DNA of 64,000 nucleotides from Merluccius polli (lineage: Eukaryota; Chordata; Actinopteri; Gadiformes; Merlucciidae). The notes below the pieces were generated by a model. The model saw nothing but the letters and a program-made list of their open reading frames with translations. It made no database searches and had not been told where the DNA came from. Positions within the stretch are counted from its first letter, which is position 1, and every line of letters begins with the position of its first letter. Location of the stretch: contig JAOPHQ010002869.1 in the NCBI GenBank assembly GCA_030340625.1, forward strand, positions 62,001 through 126,000, given 5' to 3'. A program made the translations under genes and the position numbers. Below, one piece after another: positions 1 to 47,133 of the stretch.

Positions 1-809
1 TAGCTGACGGTCCCCACCACGGTCCCCCCGACGAAGGAGAACATGAGGGCGTAGGAGGGCAGCCAGAGGAGGGTGAAGACGAGCACCAGCAGGGCGGAGG
101 TGTGGGTCACCTGGCGCTGGTACCGCTCCAGCCGCGGCGCGCCCGGCTGCTGCGCGCTGCGCAGGAAGCAGTAGATCTTGCCGTACATCAGCACGATGAC
201 GCCCAGCGGGAGGGCGAAGGCGCACAGGAAGAGGGCCACGCTGTAGACCAGCTGGCTGAAGTCCGACAGGAAGGCGAAGCAGTGCACGGCGCTGGAGGAG
301 CTGACGGTGCGGAAGGCGAACTGGGGCGCGGCCAGGGCGGTGGCGGGCGCCCACAGCAGCACCACGGTCAGCTTGATCCGCTGGCGCATCCTGGAGCGGA
401 AGACCCAGGCGGGGTGCACCACGGTGACGTAGCGCGTCACGGCCAACGCCGCCAGGGTGAAGACGGACGCGGCGGAGCAGGCCACGCCCAGGAAGCTGAT
501 GGTCTTGCACAGGAAGCTGCCGAAGGGCCAGCGGCCCAGCACAATGGCGGAGGTGTGGAAGGGCAGGCAGAGCAGCAGCAGAATGTCGGCGGCGCTCAGC
601 GCCAGCAGCAGGATGTCGGTGCTGTGGGGGAGGTGGCTGTCCTTCCTCCTCCGGCCCGCCAGGAGGGTGATGACCAGGAAGTGTCCCAGCAGGCCGGTCA
701 CTAGGATGAGGGTGTCCAGAGTGGGCACCAGCACCTTGATGACCCCGTCGACCTCCTTCAGCACGCCGTAACCGCTAGTGTTGACCAGCTGCTCCTCGGA
801 CTCAGCCAT
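1..809 (-). CDS. Class A (rhodopsin-like) peptide-type GPCR, partial, C-terminus off window
   Basis: An uninterrupted minus-strand frame starts at the ATG at 809-807 (MAESEEQLVNTSGYG) and runs 269 codons to the window edge without a stop. Six hydrophobic helices are visible: TM1 about residues 27-50, TM2 with LALSAADILLLLCLP, TM3 after the conserved Cys of FLCK, TM4, TM5, and TM6 with LLWLPSY. An N-glycosylation site (NTS) lies in the short extracellular N-terminus. TM7 and the tail are outside the window. The TM2-TM3 and intracellular-loop-2 sequence (RYVTVVHP) looks like the galanin, allatostatin or kisspeptin receptor group, but I cannot name an orthologue. Two hallmark residues are changed: the TM1 Asn (GN) is His (LLGHFLVI), and DRY at the end of TM3 is TRY. 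The gene has no introns in the visible part. It lies antisense and upstream of lrp1 exons whose 5' half must be left of the window, so it probably sits inside an lrp1 intron. Confidence 0.85.
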   Translation of the reverse strand, partial: MAESEEQLVNTSGYGVLKEVDGVIKVLVPTLDTLILVTGLLGHFLVITLLAGRRRKDSHLPHSTDILLLALSAADILLLLCLPFHTSAIVLGRWPFGSFLCKTISFLGVACSAASVFTLAALAVTRYVTVVHPAWVFRSRMRQRIKLTVVLLWAPATALAAPQFAFRTVSSSSAVHCFAFLSDFSQLVYSVALFLCAFALPLGVIVLMYGKIYCFLRSAQQPGAPRLERYQRQVTHTSALLVLVFTLLWLPSYALMFSFVGGTVVGTVS

Positions 810-1792
810 AAAAAGATCCTTTAAGTCATTAAGATGCTCTGAGGTGACGTCCGTGGAAGAGTCACTCCAGCTCAGACCAGAGCCCTCATGAGCATGGCGT
901 CATCCGAAAGAGACGCCGTCGGCGGTATCAGCAGCTAGCCAAGCAAACAAGATAACCCTGTACACTCGACCGGCGTATGTAGCCTGAGCCATTTATTCAG
1001 ATACATCCTGGATATTTCAGATAACATTTGCGGTTCCTCCTGCCCTCGACTAAAAATAGCCATACTTCATACTCTTGAAGAAACGTATATCTGAAGAGGT
1101 TACTTCATACCCTTGAAGTTAAGTGAATCTGAAGAGGTTATTCTTGACCTTTTCCCGTCACTTGATATGAAGAAATCCATTTGTCCTCACTGAGAAGATG
1201 GAAAGATGACCTCCTGTAATTGTTCCCTATATATTAGATGTAGCTTAATTATAACTTAAGTATATTTTTAGATGTGCTGTAATCCAAAGATGAGCAGTCG
1301 TAGCTCTTGGTACTGTTCTATTGATTTCTGGAAACCAGGCAACGGAGTGCATGGCTGTCTTGAGGGTTATTGGCAGCTATCCACATGAACAGCAGTCAAT
1401 GATACTCGATGATGATGATGATGATGATGCTCGTATCGGTTAGTCGACTCCTTGTCCGGTTTCTTACAAGCTCTCCACACGCTTACGACCTTTAGATGCC
1501 ACCGCTCCATTGAATTAAGAAGTCCTCCATTAAATTAGAAAGGACAAGGGGAAATGTCAGAAAAATCCTAATCCATGAAATTCAAAAGGGTAAACGTTGT
1601 CAGCAGGACGACAGTGCTGCTGTGAGCTGTGGTTGTGTGGTGTATGCAGAGAGCGATCTGCACTGTTGACACAGTGAGGCTGGTCTGGTCCGGTAAGGAG
1701 AGCGAGAGGTCGGAGGGACGGACGAGGTGATTCTCCTACTTAACCTCTGATGAGCCGAGACGGTGCTGTTGACTAAACGTACACTTACACCG
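810..1792. other. Non-coding stretch upstream of the GPCR
   Basis: I see no exon of a recognised gene here. It holds the 5' flank of the minus-strand GPCR. There are short imperfect repeats around 1066-1140 (CTTGAAG and CTGAAGAGGTTA motifs) and a small GAT microsatellite at about 1409-1430. No promoter element could be assigned. Confidence 0.5.
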
Positions 1793-2694
1793 ACCTAGTA
1801 CTACACCTACCTAGTACTACACCAAACACTACTACACCGACCTAGTACTACACCAAACAGTACTACACCTACCTAGTACTACACCAAACAGTACTACACC
1901 TACCTAGTACTACACCAAACAGTACTACACCTACCTAGTACTACACCTACCTAGTACTACACCGAACTAGTACTACACCTACCTAGTACTACACCAAACA
2001 CTACTACACCGACCTTTAGTCAACAGTACTACACCTACCTAGTACTACACCAAACAGTACTACACCTACCTAGTACTACACCGACCTAGTACTACACCGA
2101 ACTAGTACTACACCGAACTAGTACTACACCAAACACTACTACACCGACCTTTAGTCAACAGTACTACACCTACCTAGTACTACACCAAACACTACTACAC
2201 CGACCTTTAGTCAACAGTACTACACCTACCTAGTACTACACCAAACAGTTCTACACCTACCTTGTACTACACCGACCTAGTACTACACCAAACAGTACTA
2301 CACCAACCTAGTACTACACCAAACAGTACTACACCGACCTAGTACTACACCGACCTAGTACTACACCGAACAGTACTACACCGACCTAGTACTACACCGA
2401 ACAGTACTACACCGACCTAGTACTACACCGACCTAGTACTACACCGAACAGTACTACACCGACCTAGTACTACACCAAACAGTACTACACCGACCTAGTA
2501 CTACACCGACCTAGTACTACACCAAACAGTACTACACCGACCTAGTACTACACCGACCTAGTACTACACCAAACAGTACTACACCGACCTAGTACTACAC
2601 CTACCTAGTACTACACCAAACAGTACTACACCAAACAGTACTACACCTACCTAATACAACATCTACACAGTACTACACCTACCTAGTACTACAC
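1793..2694. repeat. Minisatellite, 14-17 bp composite units
   Basis: About 0.9 kb of tandem units built from CTAGTACTACACC followed by GA, TA or AA variants (for example CTAGTACTACACCGAC), with interspersed CAAACAGTACTACAC units. Longer higher-order blocks containing TTTAGTCAACAG recur three times near 2015, 2150 and 2210. Confidence 0.97.
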
Positions 2695-3771
2695 CTACTC
2701 ATTACTAATACTCGCATTTTCTGGACTATGCTATGATTTTAGACTCCAGTAACGGTACAATAGTAGTGTCAGTTAGTAGGAATGGGCTCCTTTGGCGCTC
2801 CGTGTTTGTAATGTGCTTAGGTAACTTATTTAAGATGTGTTTGTATTCTTCTCACGCTGTGTTTTAGCTACAACAATGTTTATTAAATGCTTCCTCATCC
2901 GTCTAAAAGCCCAATTAACCTGACATTTATTAACTGTTTGACCATAACTAACAGTCCAGGCTTTTATTGTCGAGCAACAGCGGTCATAAATGTGGTTTTC
3001 CGGATGACGGAGGGGGAAAAAAAGGTTGGAAAACCTTTTGAAGCGACCGCTAGGCTTAATGCTAAGTGGCCTTCACATAACGCTGGGTATCGTAGGGCAG
3101 CCGCTGCTAAAAATAGCGCTTTAACGGTTTAAAGGGACTGAAGTGATTATGAGAGAAGGTAGGCAGGTAATATGTCGAAGTGGGTGGATACAGCAGAGCA
3201 GAAGGAAGAAATCGATGTTGCGGTGGTAATGGTCTTTTTCTCCTCACGTCTTCTTGAACCCGCCTTCACCTCCTAAATGAACTGTACCCCCCGAGGAGAG
3301 CTTCACCTGCGAAAGGAATACTTCAAAAAGCATTTGAAATAAGCCGTGTTGATGCTTAAAGGCAGGCAGCAATTAAAGACTGGATGATTGTTTAAAGTGG
3401 ATTCAGGACTGCAGGCTGTCTGTCTGTTTAACTGGAGTTGTTTTTGCCCTTCACTGTACTGCAACTTGGCGAATGGCGTCAAGGATGATCTCCAGTGACC
3501 TTTTTGAAGGTTTTCCATTCTCTTGTGTTGCAGTTATTTCAATATGATTTATGGTTTTGTGTGTTGGATTCTCTTTTTGATGACCTCGTTAAATTGTCTG
3601 TGTTTTTTAAGAGGGAAAATAATTTGGAAATAAAAAAACTGCCAAGAAAAAAAAGTCAAAATTAATGTGTATTTTGTAATATAAATATCATATTCAATTA
3701 TAATCAAAGTCATGGACGCAACGTTGGAAAAACAAAAAGCTAACGTGCGCCTCTCGTCTCTCCCTTCCCAG
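2695..3771. other. Intronic sequence before the first visible lrp1 exon
   Basis: AT-rich sequence with no exon I can support. It ends in a polypyrimidine tract and AG at 3770-3771, the acceptor for the lrp1 exon starting at 3772. Confidence 0.6.
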
Positions 3772-39499
<35,728 letters not shown>

Positions 39500-40098
39500 A
39501 GCCCTGGCATGGAATGAACTGTGCCATCGTTGCCCCCCAGACCAGACCAGACCAGACCAGACTAGACCAGACCAGCCGAGCGCTGAGCCGATCAAAACAA
39601 ATCTTATGCCTTTTACCAATCGGGAAGAAAAAAAGAAAAATGAACAAAAGGAGAACACTGTATAAAATGTATAAAATGAAGGACTACTTTTTTATGTGAT
39701 TGCAGTATTATATTTTTTTCTTTGACAAAAAAAAAGAAATCTCTGAGGAGAAAAAGGAAACCATTTTATAGACATTTATTCAGTTGTTCACTCTTTAATT
39801 TTGCTCACCTCCTCCTCACGACCCCCCCCCCCCCCCTCCCTCATATAGCCACTACCTCTGTGCAAATGTTAAACATGCAAAGATTCAATCGGCAGTGGAA
39901 CAATTTTAATTTTTTATTTTTGTATGAATTGTAAAAAAAACAAAAAAACATTGTTCCAATACCAAGGAAAAAAATAATCATTTTCCAAGTCTTTGTTGTT
40001 TGTGAAAGACATTGGGGAGGTGAAGGCAGCAAATGTCAGTTTTCACTAATGAATGCTTCCTATGGGGCCGGTTTGGGTGTGTGTTTGCTGCTTTATGA

Positions 40099-40462
40099 GG
40101 GCCGAGTGTAAGACGTCTTGCAACCTTATGAGGACCGAGTGTACGAATCCTGAGGTCTTTATGGGGACCCGAGTGTACGAATCCTGAGGTCTTTATGGGG
40201 ACCCGAGGGTAAGAATCCTGAGGTCTTTATGGGGACCCGAGTGTAAGAATCCTGAGGTCTTTATGGGGACCCGAGTGTACGAATCCTGAGGTCTTTATGG
40301 GGACCCGAGTGTAAGAATCCTGAGGTCTTTATGGGGACCCGAGGGTAAGAATCCTGAGGTCTTTATGGGGACCCGAGTGTAAGAATCCTGAGGTCTTTAT
40401 GGGGACCCGAGTGTAAGAATCCTGAGGTCTTTATGGGGACCCGAGTGTAAGAATCCTGAGGA
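40099..40462. repeat. 34-bp minisatellite in probable lrp1 3' UTR
   Basis: About ten units containing AGGTCTTTATGGGGACCCGA followed by GTGTAAGAATCCTG; the first copies are diverged. Confidence 0.95.
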
Positions 40463-40779
40463 CGTTCACACAACTCAGCATCCAGACAAACCTGCTCTGT
40501 TGTCTGAAAGAATTACATTCAAGCGATTGTCTTTTCCTTCTTGCACAGACTCAAGTTATATATATTTGCATATATACATATATATAACCTATTAACAAAG
40601 TGTCTTGAAACTATACCCAGGAATACAAAACATCAGTAACAAATGGTCTGTACCTGTTTTTAATTTTTGTTTTTTTATCAGTGTATCAGAAATGAATGGC
40701 CCAGCTTGTGTGTGTGTATGTGTGTGTGTTTGTTGGAAGAATATGATTGTAATAGAAGCGCGTTTTCCAGTGTGGACAG

Positions 40780-41050
40780 TAGGAGGTTCTCTCTAATAGG
40801 AGGTTCTCTCTAGTAGGAGGTTCTCTCTAGTTGGAGGTTCTCTCTAATAGGAGGTTCTCTCTAGTAGGAGGTTCTCTCTAGTGGGAGGTTCTCTCTAGTA
40901 GGAGGTTCTCTCTAGTGGGATGTTCTCTCTAGTAGGAGGTTCTCTCTAGTGGGATGTTCTCTCTAGTAGGAGGTTCTCTCTAGTAGGAGGTTCTCTCTAG
41001 TTGGAGGTTCTCTCTAGTTGGAGGTTCTCTCTAGGAGGAGGTTCTCTCAG
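40780..41050. repeat. 17-bp minisatellite in probable lrp1 3' UTR
   Basis: About 15 copies of GGAGGTTCTCTCTAGTA with single-base variants. Confidence 0.96.
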
Positions 41051-41925
41051 CATGGAGAGCCAGACTCGGTTTCCGCTGGAAGATGAAGCTCTTGTGAAGT
41101 TTGACGCAGAGTAACAAACTGTGCCGTCATCCAAGAGATCGTCCTGACGTTTAGCAACCAAGCGGTTGTTTCTTTTCGTCTCTTTGTCCTCGATTGTAAA
41201 ATGTTTTTTTGTCAGGAAAGGCCCAGGAGCTGAGTCGATGGTGTGTTCTTGTATGAAACGAGTTTTTAAGTTGTTGGGTTTTTCTTGTGTTTTTGTTTGT
41301 TTGTTTTGGGGAGGGGTGCTCATGTCATTTGGGTTAATGCGCATTGTTAAGAGAGAGAGGGGGGGGGTCCCTCCTGATTAGCATTCCTTTGTTGATTACT
41401 TTGCCTTGCTGCTGCTAATGCTAACGCTAGCCATCTGTCCTCTTTAAACCTGTCTCAGTTTGGATTGCTTTGTCAACGCACCGCTAGCCGGTCTTCTAGT
41501 CTCCTCCCGCTGCTGCCCTGGACTGAGGCACCTTCCAGGGCTCCTCCTTAAGGCTGTTGTGGACAAACACATTCACTTCCATTTGTTAACAGGATTCACA
41601 AAATGTGCTTTTAAAAGTCTCGCTGTGCTACCTTCAATTCTTCATTTCACTGCTAATTAGAACAATCTTTTTTTTTTTGGTTGGTTTTCTTAATTTTGAG
41701 AATTTCTCTCGGATCGCAAAACTCACATGGATGTTTGTGGTTTAGTTGTTTTGTTTTTATTTTGATTTGATTTTTTTGATATAAGAAATTAAATGGATTT
41801 TTATAGTAGAAATGTATGGTGACTCTGATCTTCATTTGGAAAAGAATGGCTTCTGACATCATCCGAGTGATTAAATATAGAACACATAACCACAGCATTC
41901 AGAAATAAAATGTGAACATGTAGAA

Positions 41926-42434
41926 AATGTTTGAATGTCCCACCTTTTGCTTTATAAAAATGATATTTTATTTGTCCATCAGAAAGATATTTAATTTTCT
42001 CTTATAGATTGTTGATTGTTAATGAAAAGGGAAATGCAGGCATTTTACTTTATTTTCTTTCTCAAGAAAGTATTTTTCTTCATTCATTGATTTGCATGTA
42101 TTTGGACATGGAAATGTCCACTTAAAAGAATGTCTCATACAATATTAAGGCAAATGAAGTAGTGTAAATACGTCCGTCCCTACGGACGCGTCCATATTAG
42201 CACACAGATTGTAAGTCTCACAGTGCACAATCATTTTGCTACTCGATGCTTTTAAGAGGGAATGGATCTGATGTACAAGAGAAGCACAAAGAAACTCCAT
42301 CCCTACATGATTAGAATAGAAATATCCTTCATCCACTACATTTACACTTTACCATCCCTCTGGATTATAAAACAGCAGTCTATAAAATCATCTTCATTCT
42401 CATGTCACTTCCTAAGTTTGACAGAAAGTGTTGT

Positions 42435-42482
<48 letters not shown>

Positions 42483-43324
42483 AAGTTCAGATACATGACA
42501 GTTTTTAACATCTACTTTCAAAACAGAAGAACACCAAATTGATTGCAAAGAAGCAAATAAAAAAGCTCCTTCCCCTGACATTAGGTTTTTCTCTACTGAA
42601 ATGCAATATTTTGAACCTTTGTAATGTTGATTATATTTTAGTGTTCATGGCGTACGAAAAAGGAAATTGCGTTTAAGACTTCAAAGATACACATTATGGC
42701 TGACTTAATGAATAATAATACTGTCGTTATGAAAGGCACTTTTCACAAAAGTAAGACACGAAAGCGAGTTTTGGTTTGGCTAGCAGTCCGAAGGACCAAT
42801 AGAGTACAATATTGAAACTATGAATGCAAACAACTCCAAGTGTCTGTTCTGTTGTGCACTCAATCCCGTCTTTCCAATAGTCCCACGTCCTCTCCTGTTA
42901 CCGGCTGATCTTCTGGGTTATCTGAAGAAAAGAAAGATCCAGCTTCTTCAAAGCAAAAGTTCTCATTTAAGAGTTGGCATAGCAGCCCGGGTTCGGCACA
43001 GCCCAACGCTAGGCTTGAGGAATGTTTTGCAGGCACTTGTGGGTAAAAGCATTGTCCTTCCTGCTTCGGGCCAACCGAGTCCAGACTGACCACACCTGCA
43101 TGAAGCCCTCTTTAATTAGTTCATGTTTTCCATGGGTTTTATACCCTTGATCCCAGAGCCAACGTGCTGCAGGACGGCGAGTCCAGGCTGATCTTACGTT
43201 ACGGTAGTAGATGTAGTCTATGTTTGGAGTTGGAAAGGAAAGTCGGTCCGCTGCAGTCGCTGTAATTATGCCTCCATAAATAAATAAATACCCAGACAGA
43301 GCGTCATGGGTTTGATTCCCCCGG
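41926..43324. other. Intergenic or 3' UTR sequence between convergent lrp1 and fmnl3
   Basis: AT-rich sequence with an (AT)n run at 42439-42476 and no recognised exon. It may include the 3' UTR of the longer fmnl3 isoform on the minus strand, but the poly(A) site was not fixed. Confidence 0.45.
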
Positions 43325-43630
43325 GGGGGTGGGACCCCACCAGGACACAGGGAACAGGGGACACCACCTGGACACAGGATACAGGGGACCCCACCAGGAC
43401 ACAGGGGACCCACCGGGACACAGGGGACCCACCTGGACACAGGATACAGGGGACCCCACCAGGACACAGGGGACCCACCGGGACACAGGGGACCCACCAG
43501 GACACATGGTACAGGGGATCCACCAGGACACAGGGTACAGGGGAGGTGATCTGGGGAGGCTGGGGGGGGGGGACCTACCAGGGTACAGGAGAGGTGATCT
43601 TGGGAGGCTGGGGGAGAGGCTGGGGGGGTT
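43325..43630. repeat. Minisatellite of ACACAGGGGACCCACC-type units
   Basis: About 20-bp units (GGACACAGGGGACCCACC and variants with GATACAGG) to about 43545, then GGGGAGGCTGGGGG-type repeats. It lies just 3' of the distal fmnl3 terminal exon, so probably within that isoform's 3' UTR. Confidence 0.93.
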
Positions 43631-43669
43631 ACAACGAGGGGGGAGTGTTGGGACACACACAAGGTGTGT

Positions 43670-43734
43670 TTAAGGTCTCTTCCAGCCGCTCCGCAGCAAC
43701 GCATCAGCTCTCAGGAAAGGCTGGTTTCTGAGAT
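43670..43734 (-). other. fmnl3: fmnl3 alternative terminal exon B (LRNQP-type C-terminus)
   Basis: The acceptor CTCACAG precedes 43734. In the same phase as exon A it reads DLRNQPFLRADALLRSGWKR, P, then TAA at 43672-43670. The motif matches the alternative C-terminus known for FMNL2 (ITDLRNQP with a basic stretch). It is 1.6 kb downstream of exon A and would be used by skipping or alternative polyadenylation. Confidence 0.85.
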
Positions 43735-46700
43735 CTGTGAGTGGGGGGTGGGGGGGGGGGAGGAGAGAGACGGGGGAGGGAACACACGTGTTAGGAGAGT
43801 ACAGCCGGTCCACTGAATCATGGCTCAGCTTGGAGCCTAAAACTGTCTGTGAAGGGTAATACATGGAAGTAGAAAAGGTCAAGTGTGGTTTGGTTTCACT
43901 GTGTAACAATTTTTTACCCGTTTTTTATCGTCAGGTGTTATCTTGAAAAGAAAATTGACCTTTTTCCTAAACCCTTGGACTCCCAGCTTGTAACATTAGT
44001 CCTATAATGTGACGCAGTGGAAACCAGGCTTGAGGAGTTTAGTTATAAATACAATATGATGACATCACACAGTCATACAATATGACATCACGGATACGGA
44101 CACATACGGACACAAACAACAACAGACAAACATTGCAGACGGTCAACAAGCTCTTTTTAATAATTAAAAAAAGCTTGTTGACGAGCGCTGTGCAGCACAC
44201 TGCCAGAGACCGTTAGCAGACAACACGGTGGACATCGTTAACAGGTGAGATTAATTAACACGGTGGACGTGGTTAACAGGTGAGATTAATTAACACGGTG
44301 GACGTCGTGAACAGGTGAGATTAATTAACACGGTGGACGTGGTTAACAGGTGAGATTAATTAACACGGTGGACGTGGTTAACAGGTGAGATTAATTAACA
44401 CGGTGGACGTCGTGAACAGGTGAGATTAATTAACACGGTGGACGTCGTTAACAGGTGAGATTAATTAACACTGGACTGCATGCAACACATAGGAGGGATT
44501 ATACTGATGATGAAGATGATGATGATGGTGGTGACATCATCTTTCCTGGAGGTTGAGGGTCAGTAGAATATCAAATTTAGCTAAAAAGGTTTAATACTCA
44601 GATCTGGTGCAATATGTAACTATATTGCCACCTATTCCTTTACTGTTGTATTGTAGAGCGAATTTGAGCGCTTTAAGAAGCTTGTGAAGCGCTGTAGCTG
44701 AAGCAGCTGAAGTCCTTGTAGCGACTGCACACTGAGCTGCAGAGCTAAAGCATCGGACTCCCTTCCTTACCCTCAGGACTCTCATGTCCTCTCACTACTG
44801 GTCGTCTCTGCTGTAGGACCACAGAGTCGGATGGAAGGGATGGGGTGGGGGGGGTGAGGGAGGGGGTGAGGAAAGAAGAGTGTCATGTTAGCAGGAAAAA
44901 CCCAAAAACTAAAACATGTTAGTCTAGAACGGAACAAGATGCTGTCCATTCCCTTTTTTTTTTTGGAAAGCCAAACCTCTTTATGCAAAATTCAGTTTCA
45001 TGAAAAAAGAAAAAAAGTTGCACATTGCAAAAGTTGCAATGCGCATCGTGTTGCAATTTCTCATTCATGCCATGCATGAGCCTTGCTCTCGATTGGTATA
45101 CAATCAGGGCTGTTATCACATCTGCAAATTTTTCAGATTTTCTCAAAGAGTAAAAAAGTCAAAGAGGTTTAGCCGACTCCTCCTCGTAGAGACCGGATCG
45201 TCTGTGGAGGTCCACAAGATAACAGCCTGGGTTAGTATACAGGTCAGTCAGGAGAGGGCTCGGTGGGGGGGGGGGGGGGGGGGTCATGCTGCATGCAACT
45301 GTGGGCTCGGAGAGAGAGACCTGGAGACAACCTTCATTAGTGTGTGTGTGGGGGGGGTTGGGAGGAGGGCTAGCAGTTGCCGTCGTCGCAGAGGTTGGCT
45401 TCACAGAAGAAGCGCGAGCCGCGCTTAGCGGTGCGCGCTGTGAAGGGCACGCTCTTCAACACTGAGGAAGAGGAGGAGAGATTACATCACTGCTTGTAAG
45501 AGGAGGAGGAGGAGGGGGGGGGGGGGGGGAGAGAGAGAGAGAGGAGGAGGAGGGGGGAGAGAGGGGGACACTGTTACACCAGTTCTTTGGGAGTTTAATG
45601 TATAACTGTGAGGGGGGAGTAAGAAGGACAACATTATACAGGTCAACATTATACGGGTATAATAATAATGTTACATGTACACTGATCAACAGTCAGTATT
45701 CAGCTAGTGGTGGGGAGAGGGATATTGTTACCAACATTATGAAACAAACAGGAAAGTTACAAAACGACACCGTTCATTAATTTGAAAGCCGGGACACCGG
45801 TTAGCTGAAGCTGGGAGGGACCACCTTGTTCGTTTTTCCACCCATTGCTTGAGCGTTGTCTGTGTATGCAGGCCTTAGCCGCTGCGTTTTAGCACCTGAA
45901 TCCATTACAACATTTGTCCTCATCAAATGACTTTACATAAATCCGACATAACTGAGGCATTTAAGGATTCGGCTAACTCGGCTTCCTGTGGTGTTTGGTG
46001 TTTTTTTACGTCCTGCGGCCCGGTGGGGGCGTCTGTACCACGTAGCACAGCGTGCACCGCCGGGGCGCCGAGCGGTCGATCACCACCGTCACGGTCGGCC
46101 CCTGGGGGCCCGGGGACCCGGCGACACGCGGGCTACTCCGGGCGCTCTCTTTGTCCCACCTGTGATGATGTCCTCGATGGTGCCCGTCCTTCCCCTCGTA
46201 GACGGGCCGGTGGTCTTTCACCTGCCGCCTCCTCAGCTCCGCTATGAGCTGCTGCTGCTGCTGCTGCTTCTTCTGGGCCTGGGCCTGGGCCTGGTGGGGG
46301 AGGGGCGGGGGGGGGGGGGGGGGTGTTAATACACGTCTCATAATCATAACTGAATCATAGTTCTGATCTGGTTGGTTTTTTTTGAATAGAGACGAGACAC
46401 CCAAGGCACCTTGGGGTTGTGCTGCTTAGCTTCCTGTGCTAATAACTTCTCTCTCATAGCTTCTTCCTGCTTCTTCCTCTGCTGGTTCTCCTCCACCGCA
46501 TCCTGGAGAGAGAGTGAGAGAGAGCGAGAGAGAGAGCGAGAGTTTAGATGAATTCAGGGCCATGGCGAAAGAAAACAAAATGTCCGCTTTAGAAAAGGAG
46601 GAGGAAACGTATCATAGGTTGAAGAGGCTTTTAAAGGTAGTCATTAAAAGTTTTGCGCTCTTTTATTTCCTTAAGCCGCCCTGTCTCGCTGCGCGAACAC

Positions 46701-46756
46701 ACACACACACACACACACACGCACACCAATCTATGTTTAACATTAAACAAAATATT

Positions 46757-46798
<42 letters not shown>

Positions 46799-47076
46799 CA
46801 AACCAAAAACTCCTTGTGTCGCACATTTCCTTCAGGCAGATGTCATAAATCCAGACGGCTGAACAATGTGAGGAAGTGAGTTGGGTGGTGAGGGGCCACA
46901 GGAGACAGTAGAGGGCCCCGTCTAAACAGCCCAGCTGGTCCCCAGCCCAGCTGGCCCTTCCTGTTATTCTACCTCCTGACCCACAGCATCGCCATCGCGC
47001 CAAGACACAGCCCCGCCCTCTTTCCCTCACCCCTGGGGTCTTGCCCCTGCAAACAATGGGAGAGATGGACAGAGAT

Positions 47077-47133
<57 letters not shown>

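Larger units (their letters stand above)
39500..41925 (+). other. lrp1: Probable lrp1 3' UTR
   Basis: Follows the lrp1 stop and contains no recognised exon. AATAAA at 41904-41909 is the best poly(A) signal candidate. The region carries a poly-C run at 39822-39836 and two minisatellites annotated separately. The exact 3' end is inferred. Confidence 0.5.

Noticed and set aside
102..704. A 200-codon plus-strand frame at the left edge
   Set aside because: It is antisense to the GPCR reading frame and is Gly, Gln and Ala-rich with no family resemblance.
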